From assembly GCA_030278955.1 (NCBI GenBank), contig JAOANR010000002.1, positions 18,648,057-18,712,056 on the forward strand: a stretch of 64,000 bases of DNA. The letters run 5' to 3'. The stretch is from Hygrophila difformis. Taxonomy: Eukaryota; Streptophyta; Magnoliopsida; Lamiales; Acanthaceae. Below, piece after piece: positions 1 to 10,799 of the stretch (positions are counted from its first letter, which is position 1; the number at the start of each line of letters is the position of its first letter). Both the position numbers and the translations under genes were made by a program. A model generated the notes under the pieces. It was not told the DNA's origin. It saw only the letters and a list, made by a program, of their open reading frames with translations, and ran no database searches.

Positions 1-36
1 TATTTATTTTATGTTGCAAAATTCTCGGGTATTACA
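1..36 (-). repeat. Start of the left C-family LTR (partial)
   Basis: These are the first 36 bases, in element sense, of the 3' LTR of array copy 1; the rest lies left of the window. In element sense the LTR opens TGTAATACCCGAG just after a purine tract at 37-50. An alternative outer start lies at 256 (TGTCATACC), next to a second purine tract. Confidence 0.6.
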
Positions 37-256
37 GTCTACCCTCCTTAAGAATCAACTTTGTCCTCGAAGTTGTGTTTCGGCTTTTCTCGTGCTAAAG
101 TCTTTTGTTTGTTTTTATTATTTTGTGACTGAACTTAGAATTAAAACTTCTAAGCTGCCTACGTACCCTGTGAAGGATCAAATCATAACGTAGTTCAAAA
201 CAATTTGAATTTGTTTGTTTGTTTACAAAAATGCACGAAAAATACATGGTATGACA

Positions 257-270
257 TCATCTCCCCCTTA
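257..270 (-). other. Outer polypurine tract, array copy 1
   Basis: On the minus strand this reads TAAGGGGGAGATGA directly before TGTCATACC. It is the same arrangement as the PPT/LTR junctions of elements A and B. The same tract lies at 8647-8660 in copy 2. Confidence 0.6.
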
Positions 271-2413
271 AGATTGCAGTTGTGTCCCTATAACTGTGTC
301 GGTGTCGGTTTGGAACAGTGTCGGATAGCGTTCTCTCATGTCGGATTCTACCTCCCAAGTTGCCGTCTCACTTTCGTCGTTCGACCAAAGAACCTTGATC
401 ATTTTGACGGTTTTGTTCCTCGTTACTCGCTCCTTAGTGTCCAGAATTCGCACTGGGACTTCTTCATAAGTCAGGTCCTCATCGAGTTCGATTACTTCCG
501 GTTGAAGTACATGTGTCGAGTCCGGCACATACTTCTTTAGTTGTGAGACATGGAAAACATTATGAACTCGATCTAGTTGTGGCGGTAAAGCCAGTCGGTA
601 GGCCAAATTTCCGACTCGTTCTAGAATCTTGAGCGGCTCTAATTTCTCCTTGAATCACCTTGACTTGTTGAGCCATGTCTTCGATAAGTTGTGGTCCCAC
701 TACCACAGACTTATCGTTTTCTTCCCAGCTCAACGGGCTTCGGCACCTTCGTCCATACAACGCCTCGAATGGTGCCATGCCAATGCTAGCATGGTAGCTA
801 TTATTACAAGAAAATTCGATTAAGGGTAAATGGGATTCCCAATTTCCCTTAAATTCCAACACGCACGCTCTCAGCATATCTTCTAGTGTTTGGATTGTTC
901 TCTCGGTTTGGCCATCCGTCATCGGGTGGAATGCGGTGCTCATTTTGATTTGAGTACCGAGAGCTTTTTGTAACTCCGTGCAAAAGTGAGAGACAAATCT
1001 ACTGTCTCTGTCGGAAATGATGTCATGTGGTACCCCATGTCGTCGTACCACATTATCAACGTAGGCTCAGGCCAATTGGTCCATAGTCCACGTGTCCTTC
1101 ATCGGGATAAATATGGCTGTCTTCGTTAGCCTATCCACAATCACCCAAATCTTATTCATGCCTTTAGGTGATCGGGGTAATCCCGAGACAAAATCCATTG
1201 AGATGCTATCCCACTTCCAACTTGGAATCTCTAGTGGTTGCATCAATCCTAAGGGTTTATGTCTCACTGCCTTAACCCTTTGGCAGGTGAGGCATTTCGC
1301 CAAGAAGTCTGCCACTTCCCTTTTCATTCCCGGCCGCCAATAGATCTTCTTTAGATCTTTGTAAAGCTTGTCGCCTCCGGGATGCACTGAGTATGGCGTG
1401 TTGTGCCCTTCCTCCATCAACCTTCGCTTCAATTCGGCTCATTTACGGGGCACACACCATCTCCCTTTGAAGCGAATGCTTCTATCCTTGTGGACAGCAA
1501 ATCCTATTGCCTTTCCCTTGGCAATATACCCCTTTATCTTTTTTAATTTCGCGTCGCCCGGTTGGACGAGCCTAATCTCGTCCAATATTGGAGTTTCTAC
1601 GACCATTGCGTTGATCGTTTCACTCACTGTGCCAGGATGCACAAGTTCCACGTCTAATCTCGCTAAATCCATGTACAATGCCGGCGGAATTACCAACGAG
1701 TTTGTTACGTGTTGGGTTTTCCGGCTTAGGGCATCGGCTACCACATTCGCCTTCCCCTCGTGGTAGGCTATCTCCAAATCGTAGTCCTTAATAAGTTCCA
1801 ACCACCTTCGCTGTCTCAAATTCAACTCCTTCTGAGTGAATATATACTTCAAGCTCTTGTGGTCGGTGAACATTCGACACTTCCGGCCATAAAGATAATG
1901 TCTCCATATCTTTAGAGCGAAAACGACCGCTGCCAACTCCAGGTCGTGTGTCGGATAATTCTCCTCGTGAGGTTTTAGCTGGCGTGATGCATATGCTACG
2001 ACTCTCGAGTCCTGCATCAAGACACAACCTAAACCTTCCTTCGAAGCATCACTGTAAACTTCGGAGTCACCATTCTCTGATGGTAGTGTCAATACGGGTG
2101 TGGTTGTGAGTCGTTTCTTCAGCTCTTGAAACGCTGTCTCACAAGCCTCTGTCCACACGTATTTTACTCCCTTCTTCAGTAGCTGAGTCAAAGGTCGTGC
2201 GATTTTTGAAAAATCCTTCACGAACCGTCTATAGTACCCGGCTAATCCAAGGAAACTCCTTATCTCAGTTTGGCTCTTTGGAGTTGCCCATTCAGTTACG
2301 GCGGAAACTTTTGCCGGATCCACTGAAACTCCATCAACGGATACTATATGTCCTAGAAATGCTACCTCCTTCAACCAAAAATCGCATTTGGACAATTTGC
2401 CGTATAGCTGATT
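268..2413 (-). pseudogene. 3' half of chromovirus pol, array copy 1
   Basis: This remnant starts in late reverse transcriptase ([20 protein letters not shown]). It continues through RNase H ([16 protein letters not shown]), the integrase zinc finger and catalytic core ([19 protein letters not shown]) and a C-terminal chromodomain (VLWSNDESETATWEVE). Gag, protease and the RT active site are absent. Stops fall at 1439-1441 and 1067-1069. The second is TGA where copy 2 still has CGA (Arg), so it is copy-specific. About 160 bp between RAAQD and the LERVG-like segment are missing near 600-650 relative to element B. That removes the integrase C-terminal part and shifts the chromodomain out of frame. 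The remnant cannot encode an active polymerase. Confidence 0.9.
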
Positions 2414-4578
2414 GTGTAAAAATGGAAAATAACAAAAAAAAATAAAATAAAAAAACATTTTCATGGGCCCGCGCGGTGTCCGTGCGGCGGCGCGCGGTGA
2501 CCGCGCGGCCACAACAGGTTGAAAAAAAGGGGCTCGCGCGAGGCGCGAGCCACTCCGCCCCATTTCCACTTCCGAGGCTTCTTCTAGTTTGTTCCCAAAT
2601 TCTTTCTCTCATCCTCCAATTCTCCTATTTCCGACTTCGATTTCCCATTGCAAGGTATGTTTCTACTACTTCCACTTGCCAATTTCAATTTTAATGCTTC
2701 GATTAGCTTTGATTTTTGGGTGAATTTCGAAGTTAGGGTTTAGGGATAAGAATTGGGGATTTGTCGTTTTTAGACTTAATTCGCGCAATTAGCGAGTTTA
2801 TGTGATACTTGGTGTTATTTTTGTTGATTAGGAAGTATTTGTGCAACAATGTATACCTAGTTTGGGGAAGTTTTTACTAGATTCCATGCTTTAGGAAGAA
2901 TATGAATTTCCCGATTTGTATTGGTATTGCGGGCATGAGAATGAGTTTGTTGTTGTTGTTTTGTGCCCTATTATGCTAATGAGTTATTGCCTGAGCAATT
3001 GTTTCGATTTGGGGACGTTTCCCATGTGTTTATAAGTAAACTTTGAATTTGATTTATTGCGCACGCAACGTGTTTGACTAAATGTCCCAAAGAGGTTTGG
3101 GATTGTTTGGACATATTCTTTGTTTGGTTATCCTCTTGGATCGCTCATGTTAGAGCCTACACTTCATGTTCTTGCGTTTTTCTGCCCTATACTTGGTGTA
3201 ATCGTTGTGTGGGATTTATCCTTATATTTGGTATTGGTTGGGTATCTGCAGGATGCTGCTTTTCTTGTGGGTTGTCTGGGCATCTCTCATGGTTCTTCCG
3301 GGAGCCAAGAGACGAGCCACTCGGCGTGATGCAGCTGGCCCTAGTACTGCTGCTCCGGTGATGCCGGACACTGATGACAGTGAGTCCGAGGAGGACGAGG
3401 AGCAGCGGGGCCCTAGACTCAGGGGTTTTCCTGACGAGGAGCATCCTCGTCGACACAATAGGTATCGGTTTGCGACGATGGCCTCTCAGGAGTTCTTTTT
3501 CGACGAGCTTTGTCGGAACAGGCTTATGTTCTGGAGAGAGGCATGTATCCTCGTCATATGGACGATGACAGGGTTAGTCCAGTTTTGGACCTTCTTCAGT
3601 GGACCGGACTCGCGCGCCATCCCGAGGGCATTGCTTCCGGTTATTTAGCTATGGAGGTCATCGCCAACATTGGCGGTCTTGGGGAGAACAGCGACTTATC
3701 TCGAGTCTGGGTTCGGGGTCGCCATCTAGACTTTAGTGCTCGGGCGATCAACGTCTACTTCGGTCTTCCTGACGACGGCGTATTCCGGCCACAACCTGAG
3801 GGTCGTATACCCCCGCCTGCGTGGGGCGTTTTGTGCACTGAGGTGGCACCTCGGCTCGAGCATGATCACGAGCTACGATTGGCGACGATGGACTCTCCGT
3901 GGCGCGAGCTTGCTCAGATATGGTTAGGCCGTGTCCGGCCGATTACCCGGAGCCATATCGTTCTAGACCACGTCTATGAGACTATTTGCTTTATTGCCCG
4001 AGGTGGTAGGGTGAATGTTGGGGCTTGTATCGCAGACAACCTGAGGGGTATGCGCCGAGGACGAGGAGTAGGGTGATTACCCGTATTCACCTTTGTGGGA
4101 TGTGTGCGGCTAAGGGGATCCGTACGACACCAGAGACGGATCCGTATGAGCTAGCCGCTGGCGGCTACTACCGTATCCCTACCTACGCTGTCGACGCAGT
4201 GCTTTACGACGTGGGGCTCCTCCGGCTGTCCTTCGCCCGGAGTCCAACGGTGATGGTTTGATTCTGGTTGTCCCTCCTGAGCAGCCACCTCCACCTCCCG
4301 TGGTTCCCCATCAGGATCCGGAGGTGCCGCAGATACTTCAGATGATGCAGGGTATGCAGCTTAGTATGGATGCTGGGTTTGCTCGTATGGACGCTGGGTT
4401 TGCAGCCGGGCAGGCTCGTTATGACGCTTTGGATGCCAGGATGGATCTATACCAGGCTCGCATGGATACGATCAATACGTGGCAGCTGGAGCAGCAGGCC
4501 ACCATGACCGACATGTATGCCTACATGCGTCAGATGGACGAGTATATGCATCGTCAGTTCCCGCCTCCCGACCAGTGA
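2414..4578 (+). pseudogene. Antisense passenger gene, plant-transposon-protein-like, copy 1
   Basis: This segment replaces gag, PR and early RT and runs opposite to the element. A GC-rich stretch (2466-2515) precedes a likely 5'UTR exon, an intron with donor GTATGT at 2655 and acceptor CTGCAG ending at 3251, and a coding region whose likely start is ATG 3289 (MVLPGAKRRATR). The protein has an acidic N-terminus (DSESEEDEEQ) and a central domain (RGRHLDFSARAINVYFGLP, ITRSHIVLDHVYETICFIAR, NVGACIADNLRGM). The domain resembles the 'putative plant transposon protein' family known from retroelement ORFs. The C-terminus is a Met/Ala/Asp-rich probable coiled coil. Copy 1 is broken by a missing G near 3523 (copy 2 has it), a frame change near 4060 and another near 4190-4250. 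The family call rests on motif resemblance only. Confidence 0.6.
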
Positions 4579-4890
4579 TTCTTCGTCTTTGCATTTCCCC
4601 TTTAGGCTCGTAGTAGTAGTGTTTTATTCGGTTGTTTTCTATGAGACTGTATAACGATGATCTTGCTGTTTATGTTTAGTAGCTTCCGTTGTATTCTTGC
4701 TTAGTTGTTTGGTTTGACTGTTATCGTTTAGCGAAAATGTTGTGGAACCATTATGGTTCGTTCGTTTTTTTTCGATCATTTAGGGCTGAAGGATTTCAAA
4801 AGAAAAATCAGCTTGCATTTTATTCCTTAAAAGAAATTTAGTACAAGTAACAGGATGCGCAAAATAAATGTACTATCTAAGATAAAGTAT
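4579..4890. other. Junction between passenger gene and ORF0, copy 1
   Basis: No gene seen. The first part looks like the 3'UTR of the passenger gene. From about 4800 on, the minus strand resembles the region after ORF0 in element B (CTTGTAC followed by an A/T-rich stretch with AATAAA), so the passenger insert probably ends near 4800. Confidence 0.4.
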
Positions 4891-5489
4891 CTAAAGGATC
4901 TCTGCGTCCTCTGGCAGAGTAGTGGGGTCTTCCGTTGGATCATCCTCATCAGAGACTTGGCCGGTGCCCAAGGGTCCATGAAACACTGGGGATGGTGGAT
5001 CGACGACTTTTGGAGCTGGTTTGGGTGACTCCTCCAGATGGTTCTCCACGGGGCTCGGGTTTGACGACGGGCAGACCATGTGGGGCCAGAGTCCAAGGGT
5101 TCCGTAGCGTCCACGAATAAGGCCTGAGGGGCTCTCTACTGGGGGTGTTGGGCTTCGTGGTCCCATCAAATGGTCTTCCACAGGGCTATATGGTACTACT
5201 ATGTCAGTGAGGTCAAGCAGGTTCGTCCCTAGATCCTCGATTCTATCTATCATCGCATCGCCCCGTTCGGTGAGCTTTTGCACTTGAGTTCTAAGTCTTT
5301 TATGCGTCCTTGATCAGCGGCTCTCAAGTTCAGGAAGTGTTGGAGGTCAGCTTCCCTTAAGTCTCCCATTTGGTGCAGATTTGCCTCCAAGTGAGCTATA
5401 CGATTTTTCATTTGTTGTATGGTTTGTTGAGAATCAAGGTGAACGTTCATCATTTTGATCATCAAGTTCATCATATCTTGACTAGCCAT
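4891..5489 (-). pseudogene. ORF0 (upstream coiled-coil protein), array copy 1, frameshifted
   Basis: This is the damaged twin of the intact ORF at 13284-13883. It starts MASQDMMNLMIKMMNVHLDS and loses frame near 5287, where one T is missing compared with copy 2. The C-terminal half then continues in the next frame with SPVFHGPLGTG and DEDDPTEDPTT. It lies between the PBS (5820-5831) and the passenger gene, the same place as ORF0 in elements A and B. Its function is unknown; see copy 2. Confidence 0.75.
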
Positions 5490-5819
5490 CTAGCGCAAGC
5501 AAAAGATGTAGGTTAATATTCGCCAAGTTTCTAGGTTAAACTTCGCCAAGATTCTAAGTTAAAAATTCGCCAAGATTCTAAGTTAAAATTCGCCAAGATT
5601 CTAAGTTTTTTAAATAAAGGAGATGCAATGTGCAAATGCAAATGATGATTTCCCTCCAAAAATAATTCATGTACTATATATATATATTTTTTTCCATGGG
5701 TTTCAAAATAAAATTTTTTTCCATGGAAATAATACTTTAAAATTTAAAATAATAGTAAAAATATTAATAGTAGTTTAAAAATAATAATGGTTTAAAAATA
5801 TTAGTTTAAAAATAGCCGG
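5490..5819. other. Element leader between ORF0 and PBS, copy 1
   Basis: This is AT-rich untranslated leader of the element. At 5520-5605 it carries four imperfect tandem repeats of about 27 bp built on 'CGCCAAGATTCTAAGTT'. The same repeats occur in copy 2 near 13910-13998. No ORF. Confidence 0.5.
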
Positions 5820-5831
5820 GCTCTGATACTA
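5820..5831 (-). other. Primer binding site, initiator tRNA-Met type (one mismatch)
   Basis: The minus strand reads TAGTATCAGAGC against the canonical TGGTATCAGAGC, three bases inside the LTR end. The mismatch is present in both array copies, so it predates the duplication. Confidence 0.8.
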
Positions 5832-5834
5832 ACT

Positions 5835-8426
5835 TGTAACACCCCGATTTTTGGTCACCCAGGTTGGGATGTCACCGCCACACCTCCCTAGTAAGACACG
5901 GTTTCTCCGGCTTACTAAAGAGATGCAATGCTATGTATTTCAATATTTAAAACATTTGCAAAGAGCCCATACAATATAAATTCGAAAATAATAATATCAT
6001 AATGCAGCGGAAATAATATTTAAGTATAATATTGCAGCGGAAATGTAAATAAGACCGACATGGTCAAAACACGGGTTAAACAGGCCCGTTTATTCTATAG
6101 TCTAATGCAAGAATTTAAAAATAAAGTTTTGCAAAATATAGTTCCCCCATGCATGAACGTGCTCATGTTTGTTCCACATACTCTGTAAGGAAAAGGAAAA
6201 ATAAACGGTTTGATCAGCACAACTTGCTGAGTAAGTTAACACATGCATGATCGTAGGGTTTAAAAGCCATTAGTTTAATATTTACATAAAAACATGATAA
6301 TAAGCCATAAATAATTCAACTTAATTATCTAACCAATTTGCATAATATTTCATGGCACTAGTCAACAATACATTTAGCACAATTTAAAATGAAAGCCATA
6401 ATTAATTTAAACAGAGCATTTAACAATTTAAACGACAACTATAAATAATCCAATTTAATTTAAATTCCCCATTACATCCCCGATTTAGTAATTTCAAGTG
6501 TTTCACGATTGCATCGCGATCTCGACAAGTTTAGCCGGAAACCGGCGGCCGCAGCCGTATCTGCCATACCCAGTACCACTCCGGAGCCTCGGGAAACCCA
6601 TGTGGATGTTCACGAGAGTGTAGGCCATATATCTCATGCCGTTTTGGCAATATCATATCTCAATTTTCGCGCGGGGTCACCATCGTCCATAAAGGCACGA
6701 AGTGAAGCAGTTAGGGGGCACCCTGCAGAGCACTCACCCCTAATTTTAATTTATCAAGTTTGTAAGGGGATTTATTTCAAAAATTCCGATTTCACTTAAG
6801 TTATTTAGAAAGAGATCTCGACTCGTTTCAACCCTAAAGGCTAATTCCATCGTTTCAACAAGATTTCAAGATTTGACTCCGGTAAACCGCTGTTTACTCT
6901 AATAAAATTAATTTAAAATCAGATTCAAGTCCAAAAATTCTGAACAATTACCACTGACTCGGAAACACCGAGATGAACAACTTTCGTGTTTTAACTTTTT
7001 CAATCCGAGATAACGAAATAGGTCAAAAACATCGATTTTCGTAGAAACATTAATCTGTCCGAATTTACCTTACAGAAGTTCAAGATTTTCAAGATCTACC
7101 ATAGCAAATCAACTCCAAACTTAACGAACTTTTACAGAGACCTTTTTAAGATATTTGTCTACAACTTTCATGTTCGGCTAAAGATCTAAATCGGCCTGGA
7201 ACCCTACTAAAAAATGTCAACAAGTTCAGACCTAAGTTCTGTCAAGAATTTCGAGATTCAAATCTTAGCAGTTCGGTTTCGGGTGGATTTCTCATATCAA
7301 ATCATCACGAAAAATTCTGAAAAGTTTACAAGAGATAGTTCTAAGCCTTAGAAACGTTTTTCGTGTTTTAAGTTTTTTGGTTTGAAGACTTTTAAGGGTT
7401 TGGAAAAATTGGACAAAATTGCTGCGCCGGTAGAAATCACATGTAGACAGATTTTTGAAAGTTTTGATTAAGCTTTTAGATTTAAGTGTTTTAATTACTC
7501 TCAAAACCATGTAAGTGTCAACTTACAGATTTCCAGTCGTCCGGGAACGTTGATTTCGGAGGCGTGGCTTCCAGTCCACCGTTTATCCTCTCCGTTCGTC
7601 GGGTTCTTCGTTCTAGATCCGATTCGGGGTGTAGAGAAGAAAACGACTAAGTTAGGGTTTCGTTTTTGAATTAAAAACGAGATGGATGAATGGATCAGAC
7701 TTACCACGACGTTGGAAGACTTCCTGAATTCGTCCAAACAGTCTCTAGCTCGGTTTTGGTGCCTCCGATGACTTCCGGATCTAGGGTTTTGTGTATAGAG
7801 AGTATCGTAGGGTTTTGAAAAGTGTTCGGGGCTGCCAAAAGGTGTTATTTATAGATAGGCATGACCTAGGGACGTCCAAGGCCGGCCTTGGGGATTCTTG
7901 AGCCGAAAGGTGTTCAACCGAAGTCGGAAAATCCGGATTCGGGCGAGTGAATCTCGCAACCGGCGAATCTGTCGCGTGGCGCGGTCGTGGCGCGCCGTTT
8001 CCCCCTTTACTGCGCGGCCACCGCGCGGCCCTCGCCTGGACCTCGGTCCGGGCAGGGTCGTGCGATCTGTCGTGCCTTTCCTCCTCTCTTTCGGACTTCT
8101 ATCCCTCTATGCTCCCGGATTCTGATTTCCGGGCCATCTTCGGGTTCCTATTCCGTATCGTCATTTCCCTCGGATCTAAATTTATGTTTGGACTCGAGTT
8201 TTCGAGTCCATTGGTGTCGGGTACACATGTAACAATTTATTCATCTTTATTTAATTCTTTTTATTTAACTAAATTCCTTTAATTCCTTTTTAAGTTAAAT
8301 TTCATTTCTCATTTCCTTATCTTTATTTATTTTATTTGCTGAATTTATTTATTTATTGTATTTATTTTATTTATTGTTTATTTATTTAATTATTTATTTT
8401 ATGTTGCAAAATTCTCAGGTATAACA
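5835..8426 (-). repeat. Middle C-family LTR shared by both array units
   Basis: In plus coordinates it starts TGTAACACCCC next to a PBS and ends at the inner junction at 8426 (in element sense TGTTATACCTGAG; the other copies have TGTAATACCCGAG). A longer reading extends to 8646, next to the outer purine tract. It serves as 5' LTR of the left unit and 3' LTR of the right unit. It holds a TATA box near 7850, a GC-rich block near 7976-8056 and AT-rich 'TTTATTTA' repeats at 8240-8400. ORFs inside it are short and not convincing. Confidence 0.85.
7846..7853 (-). promoter_or_regulatory. TATA box of the C-family LTR
   Basis: The minus strand reads CTATAAATAAC about 570 bp into the LTR from its inner 5' end, followed by a likely transcribed leader. 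The same box lies in the right LTR at about 16234-16241. It is the clearest core promoter in this LTR. Confidence 0.5.
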
Positions 8427-8657
8427 GTCTACCCTCCTTAAGAATCAACTTTGTCCTCGAAGTTGTGTTTCGGCTTTTCTCGTGCTAAAGTCTTTTGTTT
8501 GTTTTTATTATTTTGTGACTGAACTTAGAATTAAAACTTCTAAGCTGCCTACGTACCGTGTGAAGGATCAAGTCATAACGTAGTTCAAAACAATTTGAAT
8601 TTATTTGTTTGTTTACAAAAATGCACGAAAAATACATGGTATGACATCCTCTCCCCC

Positions 8658-10793
8658 TTAAGATTGCAGTTGTGTCCCTATAACTGTGTCGGTGTCGGTT
8701 TGGAACAGTGTCGGATAGCGTTCTCTCATGTCGGATTCTACCTCCCAAGTTGCCGTCTCACTTTCGTCGTTCGACCAAAGAACCTTGATCATTTTGACAG
8801 TTTTGTTCCTCGTTACTCGCTCCTTAGTGTCCAGAATTCGCACTGGGACTTCTTCATAAGTCAGGTCCTCATCGAGTTCGATTACTTCCGGTTGAAGTAC
8901 ATGTGTCGAGTCCGGCACATACTTCTTTAGTTGTGAGACATGGAAAACATTATGAACTCGATCTAGTTGTGGCGGTAAAGCCAGTCGGTAAGCCAAATTT
9001 CCGACTCGTTCTAGAATCTTGAGCGGCTCTAATTTTTCCTTGAATCACCTTGACTTGTTGAGCCATGTCTTCGATAAATTGTGGTCCCACTACCACAGAC
9101 TTATCGTTTTCTTCCCAGCTCAACGGGCTTCGGCACCTTCGTCCATACAACGCCTCGAATGGTGCCATGCCAATGCTAGCATGGTAGCTATTATTATAAG
9201 AAAATTCGATTAAAGGTAAATGGGATTCCCAATTTCCCTTAAATTCCAACACGCACGCTCTCAGCATATCTTCTAGTGTTTGGATTGTTCTCTCGGTTTG
9301 GCCATCCGTCATCGGGTGGAATGCAGTGCTCATTTTGATTTGAGTACCGAGAGCTTTTTGTAACTCCGTGCAAAAGTGAGAGACAAATCTACTCTCTGTC
9401 GGAAATATGTCATGTGGTACCCCATGTCGTCGTACCACATTATCAACGTAGGCTCGGGCCAATTGGTCCATAGTCCACGTGTCCTTCATCGGGATAAATA
9501 TGGCTGTCTTCGTTAGCCTATCCACAATCACCCAAATCTTATTCATGCCTTTAGGTGATCGGGGTATCCCGAGACAAAATCCATTGAGATGCTATCCCAC
9601 TTCCAACTTGGAATCTCTAGTGGTTGCATCAATCCTAAGGGTTTATGTCTCACTGCCTTAACCCTTTGGCAGGTGAGGCATTTCGCCAAGAAGTCTGCCA
9701 CTTCCCTTTTCATTCCCGGCCACCAATAGATCTTCTTTAGATCTTTGTAAAGCTTGTCGCCTCCGGGATGCACTGAGTATGGCGTGTTGTGCCCTTCCTC
9801 CATCAACCTTCGCTTCAATTCGGCTCATTTATGGGGCACACACCATCTCCCTTTGAAGCGAATGCTTCTATCCTCGTGGACAGCAAATCCTATTGCCTTT
9901 CCCTTGGCAATATACCCCTTTATCTTTTTTATTTTCGCGTCGCCCGGTTGGGCGAGCCTAATCTCGTCCAATATTGAAGTTTCTACGACCATTGCGTTGA
10001 TCGTTTCACTCACTGTGCCAGGATGCACAAGTTCCACGTCTAATCTCGCTAAATCCATGTACAATGCCGGCGGAATTACCAACGAGTTTGTTACGTGTTG
10101 GGTTTTCCGGCTTAGGGCATCGGCTACCACATTCGCCTTCCCCTCGTGGTAGGCTATCTCCAAATCGTAGTCCTTAATAAGTTCCAACCACCTTCGCTGT
10201 CTCAAATTCAACTCCTTCTGAGTGAATATATACTTCAAGCTCTTGTGGTCGGTTTCGACACTTCCGGCCATAAAGATAATGTCTCCATATCTTTAGAGCG
10301 AAAACGACCGCTGCCAACTCCAGGTCGTGTGTCGGATAATTCTCCTCGTGAGGTTTTAGCTGGCGTGATGCATATGCTACGACTCTCGAGTCCTGCATCA
10401 AGACACAACCTAAACCTTCCTTCGAAGCATCACTGTAAACTTCAGAGTCACCATTCTCTGATGGTAGTGTCATACGGGTGTGGTTGTGAGTCGTTTCTTC
10501 AGCTCTTGAAACGCTGTCTCACAAGCCTCTGTCCACACGTATTTTACTCCCTTCTTCAGTAGCTGAGTCAAAGGTCGTGCGATTTTTGAAAAATCCTTCA
10601 CGAACCGTCTATAGTACCCGGCTAATCCAAGGAAACTCCTTATCTCAGTTTGGCTCTTTGGAGTTGCCCATTCAGTTACGGCAGAAACTTTTGCCGGATC
10701 CACTGAAACTCCATCAGCGGATACTATATGTCCTAGAAATGCTACCTCCTTCAACCAAAAATCGCATTTGGACAATTTGCCGTATAGCTGATT
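8658..10793 (-). pseudogene. 3' half of chromovirus pol, array copy 2
   Basis: Same content as copy 1: late RT, RNase H, integrase, chromodomain. It shares the internal TGA before ELKRRLMEEG and the integrase C-terminal deletion. It has its own damage: a 1-bp loss near 10473, a small deletion near 10253 that removes part of the RNase H-integrase linker, a 1-bp loss near 9565 (GGTATCCC against GGTAATCCC) and small deletions near 9393-9406. It retains the Arg codon that is a stop at 1067-1069 in copy 1. Non-functional. Confidence 0.9.
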
Positions 10794-10799
10794 GTGTAA

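Noticed and set aside
205..540. Plus-strand ORF of 111 codons (repeated at 8595-8930)
   Set aside because: It is the antisense shadow of the conserved chromodomain region of pol, and it is duplicated only because the element is.
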